Positions 20,163 to 30,215 are shown, counted from the stretch's first letter. The stretch: 64,000 nucleotides of DNA from Streptomyces violaceusniger (GCA_005405945.1 BJHW01000001.1:2604001-2668000); one strand, 5' to 3'. Notes: a model not told the origin generated them from the sequence alone. Program-made: numbers and translations.

Positions 20163-22021
20163 GGGCTGTTCAGGTCACGATCGTCGGGCTGGGGCCGCGC
20201 GGCCTCGGCATCCTCCAGCACATCGCCCAGCGAGCCCACCAGCTCCCCGAGGGCGTTGAGCTGAACGTCCACCTTGTCGACCCCGGCGACACCGGGCAAG
20301 GAGCACACTCCAACCGGCAGCCCGACCATCTGCTCACCAACACGCTCGCCAGCCAGCTCACCATGTTCCCCGGCGGTGGCGGCCCGTCGTTCACCGATTG
20401 GGCCCAGCAGGTTGGCTACCGCCGCTTCGCAGGTGGCTACTACCGCACGGGCGAGGCAGGCGGGGAGCCGATCGGGCCACACGACTACCTGCCGCGCAGC
20501 TTGCTCGGTGAGTATCTCTCCTTCGCGTCCGACCACACCCTCAGCTCGCTGCCCACGAGCGTGCGAGTGGTGCACCACCGGGCTCGCGCCATCGACATCG
20601 AGGAGCTCTCCCCGTCCGGCACGTACGTGGTGCGGACCGAGAACGGCTACGAGATTCCCTCCGATTTCCTGTTCCTCGCCACCGGGCACTCCCGACGCAC
20701 CCCCACCGACGAGGACATCCGGTTCGAGAATTTCGTCAGCGAACACCAAGGCCGCAATGACCGCCTCGCCTACCTGGCGGACTGCTACCCGGTCGACAAG
20801 CTTGGGCGCATCGCTCCCGGGGCCACGGTGGCCGTGCAGGGTTTCGGGCTGACCGCCCACGACGTCATCGCTCACCTCACCATCGGCAGGGGCGGACGTT
20901 TCGAGGGCGACGGCCACGACATGCGCTACATACCGTGCGGGCGTGAGCCGGGCATCCTGTTGTTCTCCCGTCAGTGCCTGCCCGCCGCCGCACGCGGCAT
21001 CAACCAGAAGGGCCTCGCCGGCGCCTACCAGCCGCACTTCTTAACCCTCGAGGCCATACGCAGATTGCGTGAGCACGCGAGGCGGAAGCGCGGCAGCGCG
21101 CAGATCGACTTCGAGGCGGAAGCCGTGCCGCTACTACGTCGGGAAATGGGCTACGTTTACCGCTCCACGCTGGAGCAAGGTCATATCCGACCCACCCAGT
21201 ACGAATTCACAGCGGCCGATCAGGCCGCCGTCGACGCCATCGTCGACCCGCTGGCCGGCAAGAGCTTCAGGGATCTGGACGCCTTCCGCGCCTTCTTCAC
21301 GGCGTTCGTCACCGAGGACCTGGAGCACGCCGAGGAAGGCAACCGGACCAGCCCTGTCAAAGCTGCCACCGACGCCATCCGGGACATCCGCGCCAGCCTG
21401 CGCGAGGCCGTCGAATTCTCCGGCCTGACACCGGATTCGCATCGGGTGTTCAACACCCGATGGGTGCCGCTCATGAACAGGATCTCGTTCGGGCCACCCC
21501 GCCGCCGTAACTACGAACTTCTCGCCCTGATGAACGCTGGTGTGGTCGATCTGGCCGGAGGACCGGGCTGCCGTATCATCCCCGACCCTGAGACGGCCCG
21601 GTTCACCGTTGAAACCCGTTTCACCGACGGCCCTACCGTCCGATACGCCGACGCCTTAGTGGCGGCGCGCCTGGACTTGTTCCACCCCGAGACGGACAGT
21701 TCCCCGCTGACCGCCCGCCTGCTGGCACGCGGTTTGATCCGTCCCTATCGCAACGGCTCCTACGAGCCGGGCGGTGTGGACATTACGCCCAGCGGCCGCG
21801 TCATCGCCAAGGCAGGGACGCCGCTCACAGGTGTATGGGCTGTCGGATACCCCGTCGAAGGGCCGCGGTACTACACGTACTACCTGCCCAGGGACGGGCA
21901 GAAGTCGCGATTCACGGACGAGGCGAACGCCGCCGTGTGCGACATGTGGCAGCAACTCACGATCCTCGAGGAGGATGATTCCCGTGCCGATCGGCAGCGG
22001 CAGTCAGTTTCCATACCCTGA
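20159..22021 (+). CDS. FAD/NAD(P)-binding protein, 620 aa
   Basis: The N-terminal dinucleotide fold is VTIVGLGPRGLGIL, with the PF13454-like segment GAHSNRQPDHLLTNTLASQL. A second nucleotide region is ATVAVQGFGLTAHDVIAHL, and FLATGHSRR fits an FAD-linked motif. Proteins of this type are often N-hydroxylase-like or of unknown role in biosynthetic clusters. The TTG at 20159 overlaps the stop of the hydrolase gene. No transmembrane segments are seen. Oxidation of the amino group shifted by KamA is one guess. Confidence 0.8.
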   Translation: MRAVQVTIVGLGPRGLGILQHIAQRAHQLPEGVELNVHLVDPGDTGQGAHSNRQPDHLLTNTLASQLTMFPGGGGPSFTDWAQQVGYRRFAGGYYRTGEAGGEPIGPHDYLPRSLLGEYLSFASDHTLSSLPTSVRVVHHRARAIDIEELSPSGTYVVRTENGYEIPSDFLFLATGHSRRTPTDEDIRFENFVSEHQGRNDRLAYLADCYPVDKLGRIAPGATVAVQGFGLTAHDVIAHLTIGRGGRFEGDGHDMRYIPCGREPGILLFSRQCLPAAARGINQKGLAGAYQPHFLTLEAIRRLREHARRKRGSAQIDFEAEAVPLLRREMGYVYRSTLEQGHIRPTQYEFTAADQAAVDAIVDPLAGKSFRDLDAFRAFFTAFVTEDLEHAEEGNRTSPVKAATDAIRDIRASLREAVEFSGLTPDSHRVFNTRWVPLMNRISFGPPRRRNYELLALMNAGVVDLAGGPGCRIIPDPETARFTVETRFTDGPTVRYADALVAARLDLFHPETDSSPLTARLLARGLIRPYRNGSYEPGGVDITPSGRVIAKAGTPLTGVWAVGYPVEGPRYYTYYLPRDGQKSRFTDEANAAVCDMWQQLTILEEDDSRADRQRQSVSIP

Positions 22022-22457
22022 CTTCAAAAAGCGCTACGACACCCTGCTGCCCGAGCCGGTGATGTGGCGGTGGGCGGACACCTCCGGGCGGCTCAGCGAC
22101 ACAGAGCACCCCGAACGCGGCACGCTCGCCCTGTCTCTGCCGAACGGCAGCGCCGAAATCATCCGTGATGTCGCCGTCGCCTACCAGGTCATCCCCGCTG
22201 GGAAGAACACCACCCCGCACGCGCATAGCTGGTATCACCTGTTCGTCGTGCAAGCCGGCACCGGCACTGTCACCTTCCACGACACCAGCGAGACAACCGA
22301 TCTGAGCCTCGGGGACCTTCTGCTCGTCCCAGCCTGGTCGCTGCACCACTTCGACAACCCCACGAGCCAGAACCTCGTCCTGCTGAACCTGATGAACATC
22401 CCGCTGATGGCCGAGCTGGGGAACCTGGCCTCCAGGCAATCGGAGCCCGGCACGTGA
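21984..22457 (+). CDS. Cupin-domain protein, 157 aa
   Basis: The cupin core holds PAGKNTTPHAHSWYHLFVV (first motif with HxH) and GDLLLVPAWSLHHFDN (second motif), giving two to three metal-ligand histidines. The GTG at 21984 is preferred because AGGAGG lies nine bases upstream; the ATG at 21975 is too close to it. It overlaps the FAD gene by 38 bases and the transporter start by GTGA. It may be a dioxygenase, isomerase or binding protein; the sequence does not decide. Confidence 0.85.
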   Translation: MPIGSGSQFPYPDFKKRYDTLLPEPVMWRWADTSGRLSDTEHPERGTLALSLPNGSAEIIRDVAVAYQVIPAGKNTTPHAHSWYHLFVVQAGTGTVTFHDTSETTDLSLGDLLLVPAWSLHHFDNPTSQNLVLLNLMNIPLMAELGNLASRQSEPGT

Positions 22458-23721
22458 CCGCGCAAGAGGTCGGCGAGGTGGCGCCCGCCGAGCGAGCTGT
22501 CCACTCAGCGGGCTCGTACAAGTGGATCGTGCTCGCCGTCGCCGTTACCGCGCTGACTTCCGGCTCGATCGTCTACTCCGGCGTCAGTGTCCTGCTGCCG
22601 TTCTGGAAGAACACCTACCACCTGTCCGCGGCCACCGCCGCTCTCGCAGCCACGGCGATCCAGGCCGGGCCGATCGCCTCGATGCTGATCATCGGGCGGG
22701 CCATCGACCGCTACGGAGAGCGCTGGGTCGTCGCTCTTACAATGATCGCCATGGGCGTCACGGCGTTCATCGCCGCGGCCGCGGGTCGCAATTACCCTGT
22801 GCTGCTGCTGTGCATCCTGGTGATGGGCGCCTTCTACGGATCCATTCTGCCTGGCGGGCAGCGAGCCATCACCCGATGGTTCGAACCCGGGCTACGAGGT
22901 ATGGCCACCGGTATACGCCAAGCCGGTCTGCCCATCGGCGCCTCCATCGCCGGGGCGATCCTGCCCGCCGTCGCCCTGCACCGCAGCTGGACCGCAGCCA
23001 TGATCGTCCAGGGAGCGGCCGGCATCCTCGGGGCGTGGTCTTCGCCACCTTCTACCGCCAGACGGGTGACGCCACGACGAGTGCGCGAAAGACGCCGGTG
23101 AACCTGCGCCGCTTGATCCTCGGCCTCGTGCGCGACAGGGCTGTCCGCTCGCTTCTCATCGCCGGACTCGCCTTGGCCGCGTTCCAGTACGTGTTCTCCG
23201 TGCAGATCTTGATCTTCCTCAACGATCACCTACGCATCCCGATCGTCACGGCCGGCTTCATGTACTCGGTGGCCCAGGCTGCCGGGATCGCCGGCCGGAT
23301 CGGTCTCGCCTGGATCAGTGACCGTTTCTGGCCCGGCATGCGGATGCGCTCGCTGAAGTGGCTTCTCGCCTTCTCCACGATCCCGATCACCGCGCTCAGC
23401 GCGTTGACCCCCGGCTCGCCTCGCGTGCTTGCTTACACGCTCTGCACGCTGCTGGGCCTGCTCAGCGTCGGCTGGTACCCGCTCTACCTCGTACAGATCA
23501 CCGACATCGCCCCCCAGCATGCGGTCGCCTCCACCATCAGCTTCGCGATCACCCTGAATCAGGTCATCGCCGCCACCATGCCACCGTTGTTCGGCGCGCT
23601 CGTCGGCGCCACCGGCTACACGGTCGGCTGGCTCTTCCTGGTGGTCATTCTGATTCTGACGGCCACCCAACTGCACCGCGCTCAGGCCGCCCCGAACCCC
23701 ATCGCTTCGCAGACCTCCTGA
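22454..23721 (+). CDS. MFS transporter, one frameshift
   Basis: The N-terminal half has about six membrane segments and the MFS loop GRAIDRYGERW; the C-terminal half, in another frame, has LLIAGLALAAFQYVFSV, GRIGLAWISDRFWPG and further helices to SQTS. Adding one G to the gggg at 23030-23033 gives ILGGVVFATFYR and a protein of about 422 aa, a normal 12-helix transporter. The GTG at 22454 overlaps the cupin stop. Uptake of the pathway substrate or export of its product is likely. Confidence 0.87.
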
Positions 23722-23737
23722 AGGGACTCACACGCTC

Positions 23738-24157
23738 ATGCTCAAGCGCATTGACCATATCGGTGTCGTGGTCCACGACCTGCTCCGCGCGAAGAAATTC
23801 CTTGAAAGCCTCGGTCTCAACCTCGAGTTCGAACGCGAGCTGCCCGAACGCAATGTAAAAGCCGCGTTCTACCGGGTGGGTGACGGAGCTCGTATCGAGC
23901 TCATCGAACCCACCACCAGCGAGGCCCGTCGACGCCGTCTCGGCGACCGCGTCGGCGACAAGGCTCGCATCGAGCACATCGCAGTCGAGGTCGACGACAG
24001 CATCACCAAGATCATGCAGACGCTTCGTGGCCTCGGCGTCGAATTCGTCGCTCCTCAGCCCGTGGCGATCGACGGCAACCTCAATGCTTTTTCCCGGCCC
24101 GACACCTCGGAGGGGATTCAGTTTCAGCTCGTCGAGCGCGACGCCGCAACGGCCTGA
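23738..24157 (+). CDS. VOC-family protein, methylmalonyl-CoA epimerase-like, 139 aa
   Basis: Start MLKRIDHIGVVVHDLLRAKK, then VGDGARIELIEPTTS and IEHIAVEVDD give the paired beta-alpha-beta-beta-beta modules and metal ligands (His, His/Gln, Glu) of epimerase-like VOC proteins. It is 16 bases after the transporter and ends the cluster. Epimerisation or ring-opening of a product is possible. The real methylmalonyl-CoA epimerase lies near mutase genes, absent here, so that role is unlikely. Confidence 0.85.
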   Translation: MLKRIDHIGVVVHDLLRAKKFLESLGLNLEFERELPERNVKAAFYRVGDGARIELIEPTTSEARRRRLGDRVGDKARIEHIAVEVDDSITKIMQTLRGLGVEFVAPQPVAIDGNLNAFSRPDTSEGIQFQLVERDAATA

Positions 24158-24384
24158 CTCACCTGCCACAGTGTCCAGACCTTGGTCGGAAAGCGAAGAC
24201 CCCTTCTGAACTGGGATGATAGGGCTTGTATAAGGCTACTTTTGTTCCAGCAAGAAGACGGTTTCCGTGTGTGTCGTTCGGAAACCCATCGCGGCTGCTC
24301 GGAGCGGGTCCAGCGTCAACACCGTTGATTTTGCTCCTTTGGCCTGGCCGTTGACCTCGATCTCTCGTGACGGCCCGTCGGATT

Positions 24385-24638
24385 GCCCGGCGGGCCGTTT
24401 CGGCTGTCCGGCCTGGCCGCGGGCAGGTTGGAGGCCCGCCAGCGACACCTTCTCCACACCCTGCGCGAGTTCGAACAGTTCTACAACAGACACCGACCAC
24501 ACCAGGGCATCGCCAACGCCAGAACCGCTGCGCCCCTTGCCCCCACCGATCGACGACCCGGACACATTAACCCGCCTCAACATACGTCGGCGCGATCGCC
24601 TCGGCGGCATTCTCCACGAGTACCCGAATGCGGCGTGA
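24385..24638 (+). pseudogene. Integrase-type IS transposase (type A), C-terminal fragment
   Basis: HLLHTLREFEQFYNRHRPHQ and, in the next frame, LRPLPPPIDDPDTLTRL and RRRDRLGGILHEYPNAA form the end of an rve transposase. A frame change lies near 24525. It is directly followed by a type A terminal repeat. The same end is found at 32116-32389. Most of the element is missing upstream. Confidence 0.85.
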
Positions 24639-24641
24639 CCT

Positions 24642-24668
24642 GCACGGATGAGGTTTCCGGCAAGGGCA
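24642..24668 (+). repeat. IS terminal repeat, type A (right end)
   Basis: GCACGGATGAGGTTTCCGGC followed by AAGGGCA is identical to 32390-32416 and inverted, with few differences, at 42683-42707. It follows a transposase C-terminus both here and at 32390, so it marks the right end of one IS family. It cuts the MFS gene on the other strand. Confidence 0.8.
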
Positions 24669-24865
24669 GCGACGGCGGCGCCGGTGATGAGCACCGCGTT
24701 GGAGACCAGCGCCCCTTCGCCGGAGCTGACCCCCAGCTCACGTTGTAACAGCGGGAGCGCGGGATCCACCACTGTCTGCAGGGTGCCGAGGGCGAGTGCC
24801 AGGATGCCGAGGACACCGATCGACAGTCTCCCGATGCGGACCGGGGAGAACACGGCTTCGGACAT
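24666..24865 (-). pseudogene. MFS transporter N-terminus truncated by IS
   Basis: The frame from ATG 24865 reads MSEAVFSPVRIGRLSIGVLG and LPLLQRELGVSSGEGALVSN, the first two helices of a drug-type MFS exporter. After GAAVAA the sequence becomes the IS end (LAGNLIRA), so only about 65 residues remain. Between 24866 and 25122 no coding remnant was recognised. Confidence 0.8.
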
Positions 24866-25122
24866 GGACGTCCTTTTCGTCGTTGGTGGCGAGCGAGCGC
24901 GGGACTCGCGCGCCTCCAACACTTCCCTCCGGCGCCGCGCCGGGCATCGTCCCCCGCCACCGTCTTCCCCTGGTGCACCCGAACCAACCGCTCACGTGTC
25001 CTGGTGCCTGCGCACCACAGGCCGACTTGGGCCGGGGCGGGGCGGCGGAGGAGCGGCGGGCCGCCTCCTGGGGGCAAGACCGTGCTTGACGTAACCGGCC
25101 CGTGGGCCGAGCACCCGGATCG

Positions 25123-25650
25123 TCATGTGCCCTCGTTGCCGCGCAGTTCCTCCACCGCGGCGCGGGCGGCGGCGCCGATGACGGCGTCGGCACGGGGCAG
25201 TCGGCTGTCGGCGCGGGCCGCCTGGGTGAACACCACGGCGGTGTACGCGCTGCCGTGGGCGAGTTCGATCGCCCCGGCCTCGTGGCGCATCGAACCGAAC
25301 GCTTCGTATTCCCCGGCACGGTCACGTCGTCGTAGGGGAACCCGGAGGCGAGCCGGTGTGTCCAGGACTGCTTGCCCATGGCGTCGCGCATGAACGCGCG
25401 GCTCCCGGTGGAGGCCGCCCGGCCGGCCCAGACAGCCCGCAGCGGCCGGGCCATGTCCGTGGGCGCGGCGGAGGCCTCGGAATGGGGTCGTAGACGACGG
25501 CGGGCACGGTCATGTCCTTGTCCGACATGCGCTTCATCACGGCGCCCAGCGACTCGGCCCCGGTCTCCGTCACCAGCCGGGCGAACGTGGCGGCAATCCC
25601 GCCCAGGACGCGGGTGCACTCCATGCCGAGGTCCCAACGTGCCCCGGGGG
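25123..25650 (-). pseudogene. Serine hydrolase/class A beta-lactamase-like remnant
   Basis: Pieces in more than one frame match a beta-lactamase-like protein: WDLGMECTRVLGGIAATFAR, KRMSDKDMTVPAVVYDP, MGKQSWTHRLASGFPYDDVT, and EAFGSMRHEAGAIELAHGSA ending EELRGNEGT. Where KTG should follow VPG, bases are missing and the frame shifts. The active-site SxxK is not seen. The 5' side is lost before the type B repeat at 25751. Confidence 0.6.
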
Positions 25651-25750
25651 GGAGCCACGCTCCCGCCATCCATGCAGTTTGCCGCGGCCCGCGGGGAACG
25701 GGCCCCTCGCGGTCAGGAGGCTCTGTCGCGGGCGACGGAAAGTATCGGCA

Positions 25751-25776
25751 TGCGGGGGCCGATACATCATCTGCCC
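25751..25776 (+). repeat. IS terminal repeat, type B (solo)
   Basis: This 26-base sequence matches 15004-15029 at 22 positions (TGCGGGGGCCGATACATCAT then CTGCCC). No transposase lies beside it. It separates the serine hydrolase relic from the nucleoside operon and looks like an end left after deletion. Confidence 0.6.
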
Positions 25777-25779
25777 TGC

Positions 25780-26220
25780 TCAGAGCGGCTCGCTGGTCGG
25801 CCTGTCGCCCGTATCGACCGCGCCGGGTTCGCCGCCGTCGTACCACGCGTACAGTTCCCACAGTTCGCTGTCCGGGCCAATGAAGTAGACGCATCGGGCG
25901 TTCCACGGATAGTCCTTCGGTGGGGCGTGGAATTCGACTCCGGTGCGCCGCAGTTCATCGAAGCGCTGGTCGACCTCCGACGGTGCCCCCAGGCGTACGG
26001 CGATCATGGCGGCGGGTCCGTGGCCTCCGGTTGAGGCAGGAATACCGGTTGTCGCGCGGAGATGGTCCGCCTCCCAGACGGCGAGTGCGATACCGAGACC
26101 GCGGAAATCAGCGAAGCCCTCCATCCGATGGGCGAGAGTGAGCCCCAGCTTCTCGGTGTAGAAACTGATCGCCCTGGGCAGGTCGTGGGTGATGACGGCG
26201 ATGTCTGTGATGGGCATCAT
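25780..26220 (-). CDS. VOC/glyoxalase-family protein, 146 aa
   Basis: MMPITDIAVITHDLPRAISF and FYTEKLGLTL begin module one; CVYFIGPDSELWELYAWY ends module two with the Glu ligand. This is the common glyoxalase/bleomycin-resistance fold; the reaction is not predictable. The ATG at 26220 overlaps the deaminase stop (ATGA), making it the last gene of the nucleoside operon. A role against a toxic nucleoside is imaginable but unproven. Confidence 0.8.
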   Translation of the reverse strand: MMPITDIAVITHDLPRAISFYTEKLGLTLAHRMEGFADFRGLGIALAVWEADHLRATTGIPASTGGHGPAAMIAVRLGAPSEVDQRFDELRRTGVEFHAPPKDYPWNARCVYFIGPDSELWELYAWYDGGEPGAVDTGDRPTSEPL

Positions 26221-26675
26221 CAGTCGGTGCGCTTCCGGAGGGCAGGCGCCATGACCGTCCAGCTTGTTTCCTCGGGACGCAACCAGGGGAGCGGCATGAG
26301 ATCCTCGGCCACCGCCTTGCGCACCTCGCCCTGCACGTCCAGCAGTACCCGGGCTTCGGGGCAGTAGGCGCCCATCAGTTCGCGGCACACCCCGCACGGA
26401 TTGGTGACCTGCGGGATCCCGGTTTCACCGAGGCACACAGCGACAGCCGTGACGATTCCCGTCTCGTCCGCGATGCGCGCACTGGCCAGCGCGGACGATT
26501 CGGCGCACACATTGACCCGGCGGGAGCCCAGGTGGAGTCCGACATGGACCCGGCCCGAAGTACCCAGCATCGCGGCTGCCACCTGGTGCCGCTCGGCGTG
26601 ATGGGACGCTCTCAGCACCTCACCGGCGCGTGCGAAGAGTGTCAGATCGGAGGGGTCGAGGTCGACGAATCTCAC
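26220..26675 (-). CDS. Cytidine deaminase-like zinc enzyme, 151 aa
   Basis: The zinc site is CAESSALASA (C/H-A-E) near residue 57 and NPCGVCRELM near residue 92, typical of tetrameric cytidine deaminases and blasticidin S deaminase. It would turn cytidine or deoxycytidine into uridine compounds in the cytoplasm. It follows the two permease genes by three bases, so imported nucleosides are its likely substrates. Confidence 0.88.
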   Translation of the reverse strand: MRFVDLDPSDLTLFARAGEVLRASHHAERHQVAAAMLGTSGRVHVGLHLGSRRVNVCAESSALASARIADETGIVTAVAVCLGETGIPQVTNPCGVCRELMGAYCPEARVLLDVQGEVRKAVAEDLMPLPWLRPEETSWTVMAPALRKRTD

Positions 26676-26678
26676 GAT

Positions 26679-27599
26679 TCAGTTCTCCTGACTAGGGGTG
26701 AGAATGCGGGTGTCGGCTGTCCTGGAACGGCGGGACAGCACGATCAGGCCGACCAATGCCACGGCGTACGGCAGCATCTGGGCGAACTGGGGCGCCATTA
26801 CGGCGGTGTTCAACCGCACTGAGAGAGCGGAACTGAACCCGAACGCCACCGACATGACAGCCAGCAGCAACACGTTGCCACGGCAGAAGATCACCGCGGC
26901 GAGCGCCACGAATCCGAGGCCGCTGGTCATTCCCTCGGTGAACAGTGTCAGTTGACCGAGGCTGAGCTGCACGCCCGCGAGCGCGCACAGAGTGAAACAC
27001 CAGACCTGGGCGATGATGCGGGTGCGCATGACGTTTCCGCCGGCGGCGCGCAACGCTTCGGGGTGTTCGCCGCCGGCCTTCAGATGGCGCACGATCACCG
27101 TGTGGCGTACCGCCCAGGCCATGCCCGCGACCAGCAGCCAGCTCAGATAGGTCAGCGGCGACTGGCCGGACAGCACCGGGCCGATCAACGGAATGTCGCC
27201 GATAACTCCCCATCGCACGGCGGGCAGCGAGGGAATGCGCTCGTCGCCGAACGAACCCTTGACCCCGAACCAGGTGCGAAGCAGGTAGACGGTGGCCCCT
27301 GCGGCGAGGACGTTCAGCGCGGTCCCGACGACGAAGGCATTGGCGCGCAGTGTGGCGACCAGGATGCCGAACACCAGGCCCGCCACAGCACCGAGGGCGC
27401 TGGTCAGCACGATCGCCACGGCTGCCGATTCGAACCGGTAGCCGCAGACGACGCCGAAGAAGGCGCCGAACAGCATCACGCCTTCCAAGCCTACGTTGAG
27501 ATCTCTCGTCCAGCGGGTGGCCAGACAGCCCAACCCGGCCAGGAGGATCGGTGTGGTGAAACGGATTCCGGAAGCGAGAAAGGCTTCGATGGCGTTCAT
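26679..27599 (-). CDS. Nucleoside ABC permease (NupQ/YufQ-like), 306 aa
   Basis: This integral membrane protein of the BPD_transp_2 group begins MNAIEAFLASGIRFTTPILL and has TRDLNVGLEGVMLFGAFFG, the family signature before helix two, then about eight helices. It pairs with the 27596-28696 permease to form the channel of a BMP-dependent nucleoside importer. The ATG overlaps the upstream stop (ATGA). Confidence 0.9.
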   Translation of the reverse strand: MNAIEAFLASGIRFTTPILLAGLGCLATRWTRDLNVGLEGVMLFGAFFGVVCGYRFESAAVAIVLTSALGAVAGLVFGILVATLRANAFVVGTALNVLAAGATVYLLRTWFGVKGSFGDERIPSLPAVRWGVIGDIPLIGPVLSGQSPLTYLSWLLVAGMAWAVRHTVIVRHLKAGGEHPEALRAAGGNVMRTRIIAQVWCFTLCALAGVQLSLGQLTLFTEGMTSGLGFVALAAVIFCRGNVLLLAVMSVAFGFSSALSVRLNTAVMAPQFAQMLPYAVALVGLIVLSRRSRTADTRILTPSQEN

Positions 27600-28696
27600 T
27601 GCTGCTTCTCCCGCACCGCGCGCCAGCGACGCGCCCAGTCCGTTATCAGTCCTATCGCCCCGGAGCGGGCCACGGCCGCAACGATGATCACCGCGATGAG
27701 CACCGAGGAAAGCTCCGACGGGATGCCGGTCACCTGTTCGACGCCGCGGGCCGACGCCCGCAGGACGCAGTACACACCCGCCCAGGCGAGCACTCCGATC
27801 GGGCGCGACCGCCCGACAAGGGCCAGCAGGACCGCGTCCCACCCGATCCCGGTTCCGATCTCGGTCCAGAACCGCCCCTGCGAACAGGTCACCAGCAAGG
27901 AGCCGCCGAGCCCGCACAGCGCGCCACTCACCGCCATGGACGTCACGCGAGCACGCGCGATGTCGATGCCCATGGCGGCGGCGAAGCCCGGGCTCGATCC
28001 GGTCATCCGCCACCGGTATCCCGCGATCGACCGTTCCGAAAGCCACCACGTCGCCAGCACCAGTGCGGCGACGACGTAGAGCCCCGCGGTGAGCTGCGTC
28101 TGGTCCACGATCACCGGGAACATCGCCGAATCGTGCACCTCCCTGGTACTTCCGCTCTGTCGCGTCGGGTCGCGCAGGGGACCGTTCGCCAGATACGTGC
28201 ACAACAGGACCAGCAGGTAATTCGACAACAGCGTGGACAGGACCTCATCCACGCCCCAGTGCGCTCGCAGCCAGCCGAGGCCAGCCGCCACGGCACCCCC
28301 GGTGAGCGCGGCCGCGGCCAGGCACAGCAGCAGGTGGAGCCCGGCAAACAACGGGCCGATGTAGGCGCCTACGATGGCCGCGGCCATCGCGCCCACGTAG
28401 AGCTGCCCTTCGGCACCGATGTTGAACATCCCCGCCCGGAACGCGAAGGCCACACCCAGCGCCGTCACGAGCAAGGGCAGGCCCCAGGCGAGCGTACGCG
28501 AGACGGCGACGGCATCTCCGAGCGCGTATCGCAGACCGGCGAGCATGGTGGGCATCGGCGCGTAGCCCTGGAGCGCGATGAGTCCCATCGCGAGCAGGGC
28601 CCCGGTCAGCACGGCGAACCCGGTGCGGCCGACGGGCCTGGCAAGGAGGGCGAGGCGGTGCGGAAGGGCTGTGGGTTTTGTTTCGAGGGTGGTCAT
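27596..28696 (-). CDS. Nucleoside ABC permease (NupP/YufP-like), 366 aa
   Basis: The protein has about ten hydrophobic segments and the signature FRAGMFNIGAEGQLYVGAMA, plus GVDEVLSTLLSNYL, common to the larger permease of nucleoside importers. Start at 28696 overlaps the ATPase stop (ATGA). Substrate class is inferred from the family and the deaminase gene. Confidence 0.9.
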   Translation of the reverse strand: MTTLETKPTALPHRLALLARPVGRTGFAVLTGALLAMGLIALQGYAPMPTMLAGLRYALGDAVAVSRTLAWGLPLLVTALGVAFAFRAGMFNIGAEGQLYVGAMAAAIVGAYIGPLFAGLHLLLCLAAAALTGGAVAAGLGWLRAHWGVDEVLSTLLSNYLLVLLCTYLANGPLRDPTRQSGSTREVHDSAMFPVIVDQTQLTAGLYVVAALVLATWWLSERSIAGYRWRMTGSSPGFAAAMGIDIARARVTSMAVSGALCGLGGSLLVTCSQGRFWTEIGTGIGWDAVLLALVGRSRPIGVLAWAGVYCVLRASARGVEQVTGIPSELSSVLIAVIIVAAVARSGAIGLITDWARRWRAVREKQQ

Positions 28697-30215
28697 GCCG
28701 TCACGCCCATCATGTGCCGGCCGATCTCTTCCCGTGTGGTCGTGAGGGTGGGCAGCTCCGCCACGACCCGCCCCTTGAACAGCACGACGATCCGGTCGGA
28801 CAGCCTGAAGATCTCGTCGAGATCGGCGGAGACGAGCAGGACTCCACAGCCGCGATGGGTCGCTTCCGCGACCTTGCCGTACAGGAATTCGATGGCACCG
28901 ATGTCGACGCCCCGGGTGGGTTGCGCGAGTACGAGACAGGCGGGGTTGTCTTCGAGTTCCCTGGCCAGGACGATCTTCTGCTGGTTGCCACCGGAGAGGG
29001 AGTCACACCGGGCGCTGCTGTCCGCCGCCGTGACGGCGTACTTGTCCATCACCGCTTCTGCCCAGACCCGCCGCCCTCGGGAGAGCGCCGGCGCCAGCGT
29101 GGCAAAGCGGCCGGTTCCGCGCAGCCGCCCGGCGACGGTGGCTTCGGTGACCGAGCCGTGCAGGGGCAGCCCTTGCAGGTGCCGGTCCTCGGGGACGAAG
29201 CCCAGGCCGCGGTCCCGGCGGCGCCGTACGTTGTCATCGGTTACGGGTTCACCGCCCAGCAGGATCACACCGGATCGCGCGGCGGTCAGCCCGACCAGGG
29301 CTTCGGCCAGCGCGGTTTGGCCGTTGCCTTCGACACCGGCGACACCGAGGATCTCACCGGCGTACACGGTAAGAGATACCTGGTCCAGGGGGCTGTCCGA
29401 CACGGTTCGGTCGGTGGACAACTCCTTCACCTCCAGCACGGCCGGTGCGTCGCTGCGGCCCGAACGCTTCACACGCCCGAGGTGCACATCGGACCTGCCG
29501 GTCATCGCGGCCACGACGGCCTCGGTTGAGATCTCCCCCTTCCACCGGTGGTGATCGTGCGCCCTTGGCGCAGCACCGTGATCCGATCAGCGATGGCAAA
29601 CACCTCGGGCAACTTATGGGAGATGAAGATGATTCCGGTCCCCTCGGCGGCAAGGTTGCGGAGCAGCGTGAACAGTTCATGTGTCTCTTGAGGAGTGAGC
29701 ACCGCGGTCGGCTCGTCGAGGATCAGGATCCGGGCGCCCCGGTGAAGAACCTTGAGGATCTCGACTTTCTGCTGCGTGGCGACCGTCAGGGTTCCGGTGA
29801 TCGCCTCGGGGTCAACGGCCAGGCCGAGTCTCGCCGCCAGGTCCAGCGTACGTTTCGCCGCGCGCGCCGCGGAGTAAAGCCCCGGCTTACCCGATTCCGC
29901 GCCGAGCGTGACATTCTCAGCGACGGTGAAACTCGGGACGAGCATGAAGTGCTGGTGCACCATGCCGATACCGTTCTCGATCGCGGCCGCGGGCGAGGGC
30001 AGATGCGTCTGGCACCCGGCGATCTCGATCGTGCCGGAGTCCGGTTGGTGCACGCCGTAGAGGATCCGCATGAGGGTCGTCTTGCCGGCTCCGTTTTCGC
30101 CCACAAGAGCATGAATCTGAGCGGACTCAAGGGTGAAGTCGACCGCGTCGTTCGCCTTTACCGCACCGAATGCCTTGGAAACGCCGCTGAGTCGGAGCAG
30201 GGGCTCGCCGTTCAT
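28693..30215 (-). CDS. Nucleoside ABC importer ATPase, two domains, one frameshift
   Basis: Domain 1 (from ATG 30215) has Walker A GENGAGKTTLMRIL, the Q-loop HQHFMLVPSF, Walker B ILILDEPTAVLTP and H-loop FISHKLPEV. Domain 2 has VEGNGQTALAEALVG, PEDRHLQGLPL, LSGGNQQKIVLARE and LAQPTRGVD. The shift lies at the ccccc run 29535-29539; one more base gives TITTGGRGEISTEAVVAAMT and a normal length of about 507 aa. Degenerate Walker A in domain 2 is usual for this family. It powers the two permeases. Confidence 0.9.
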
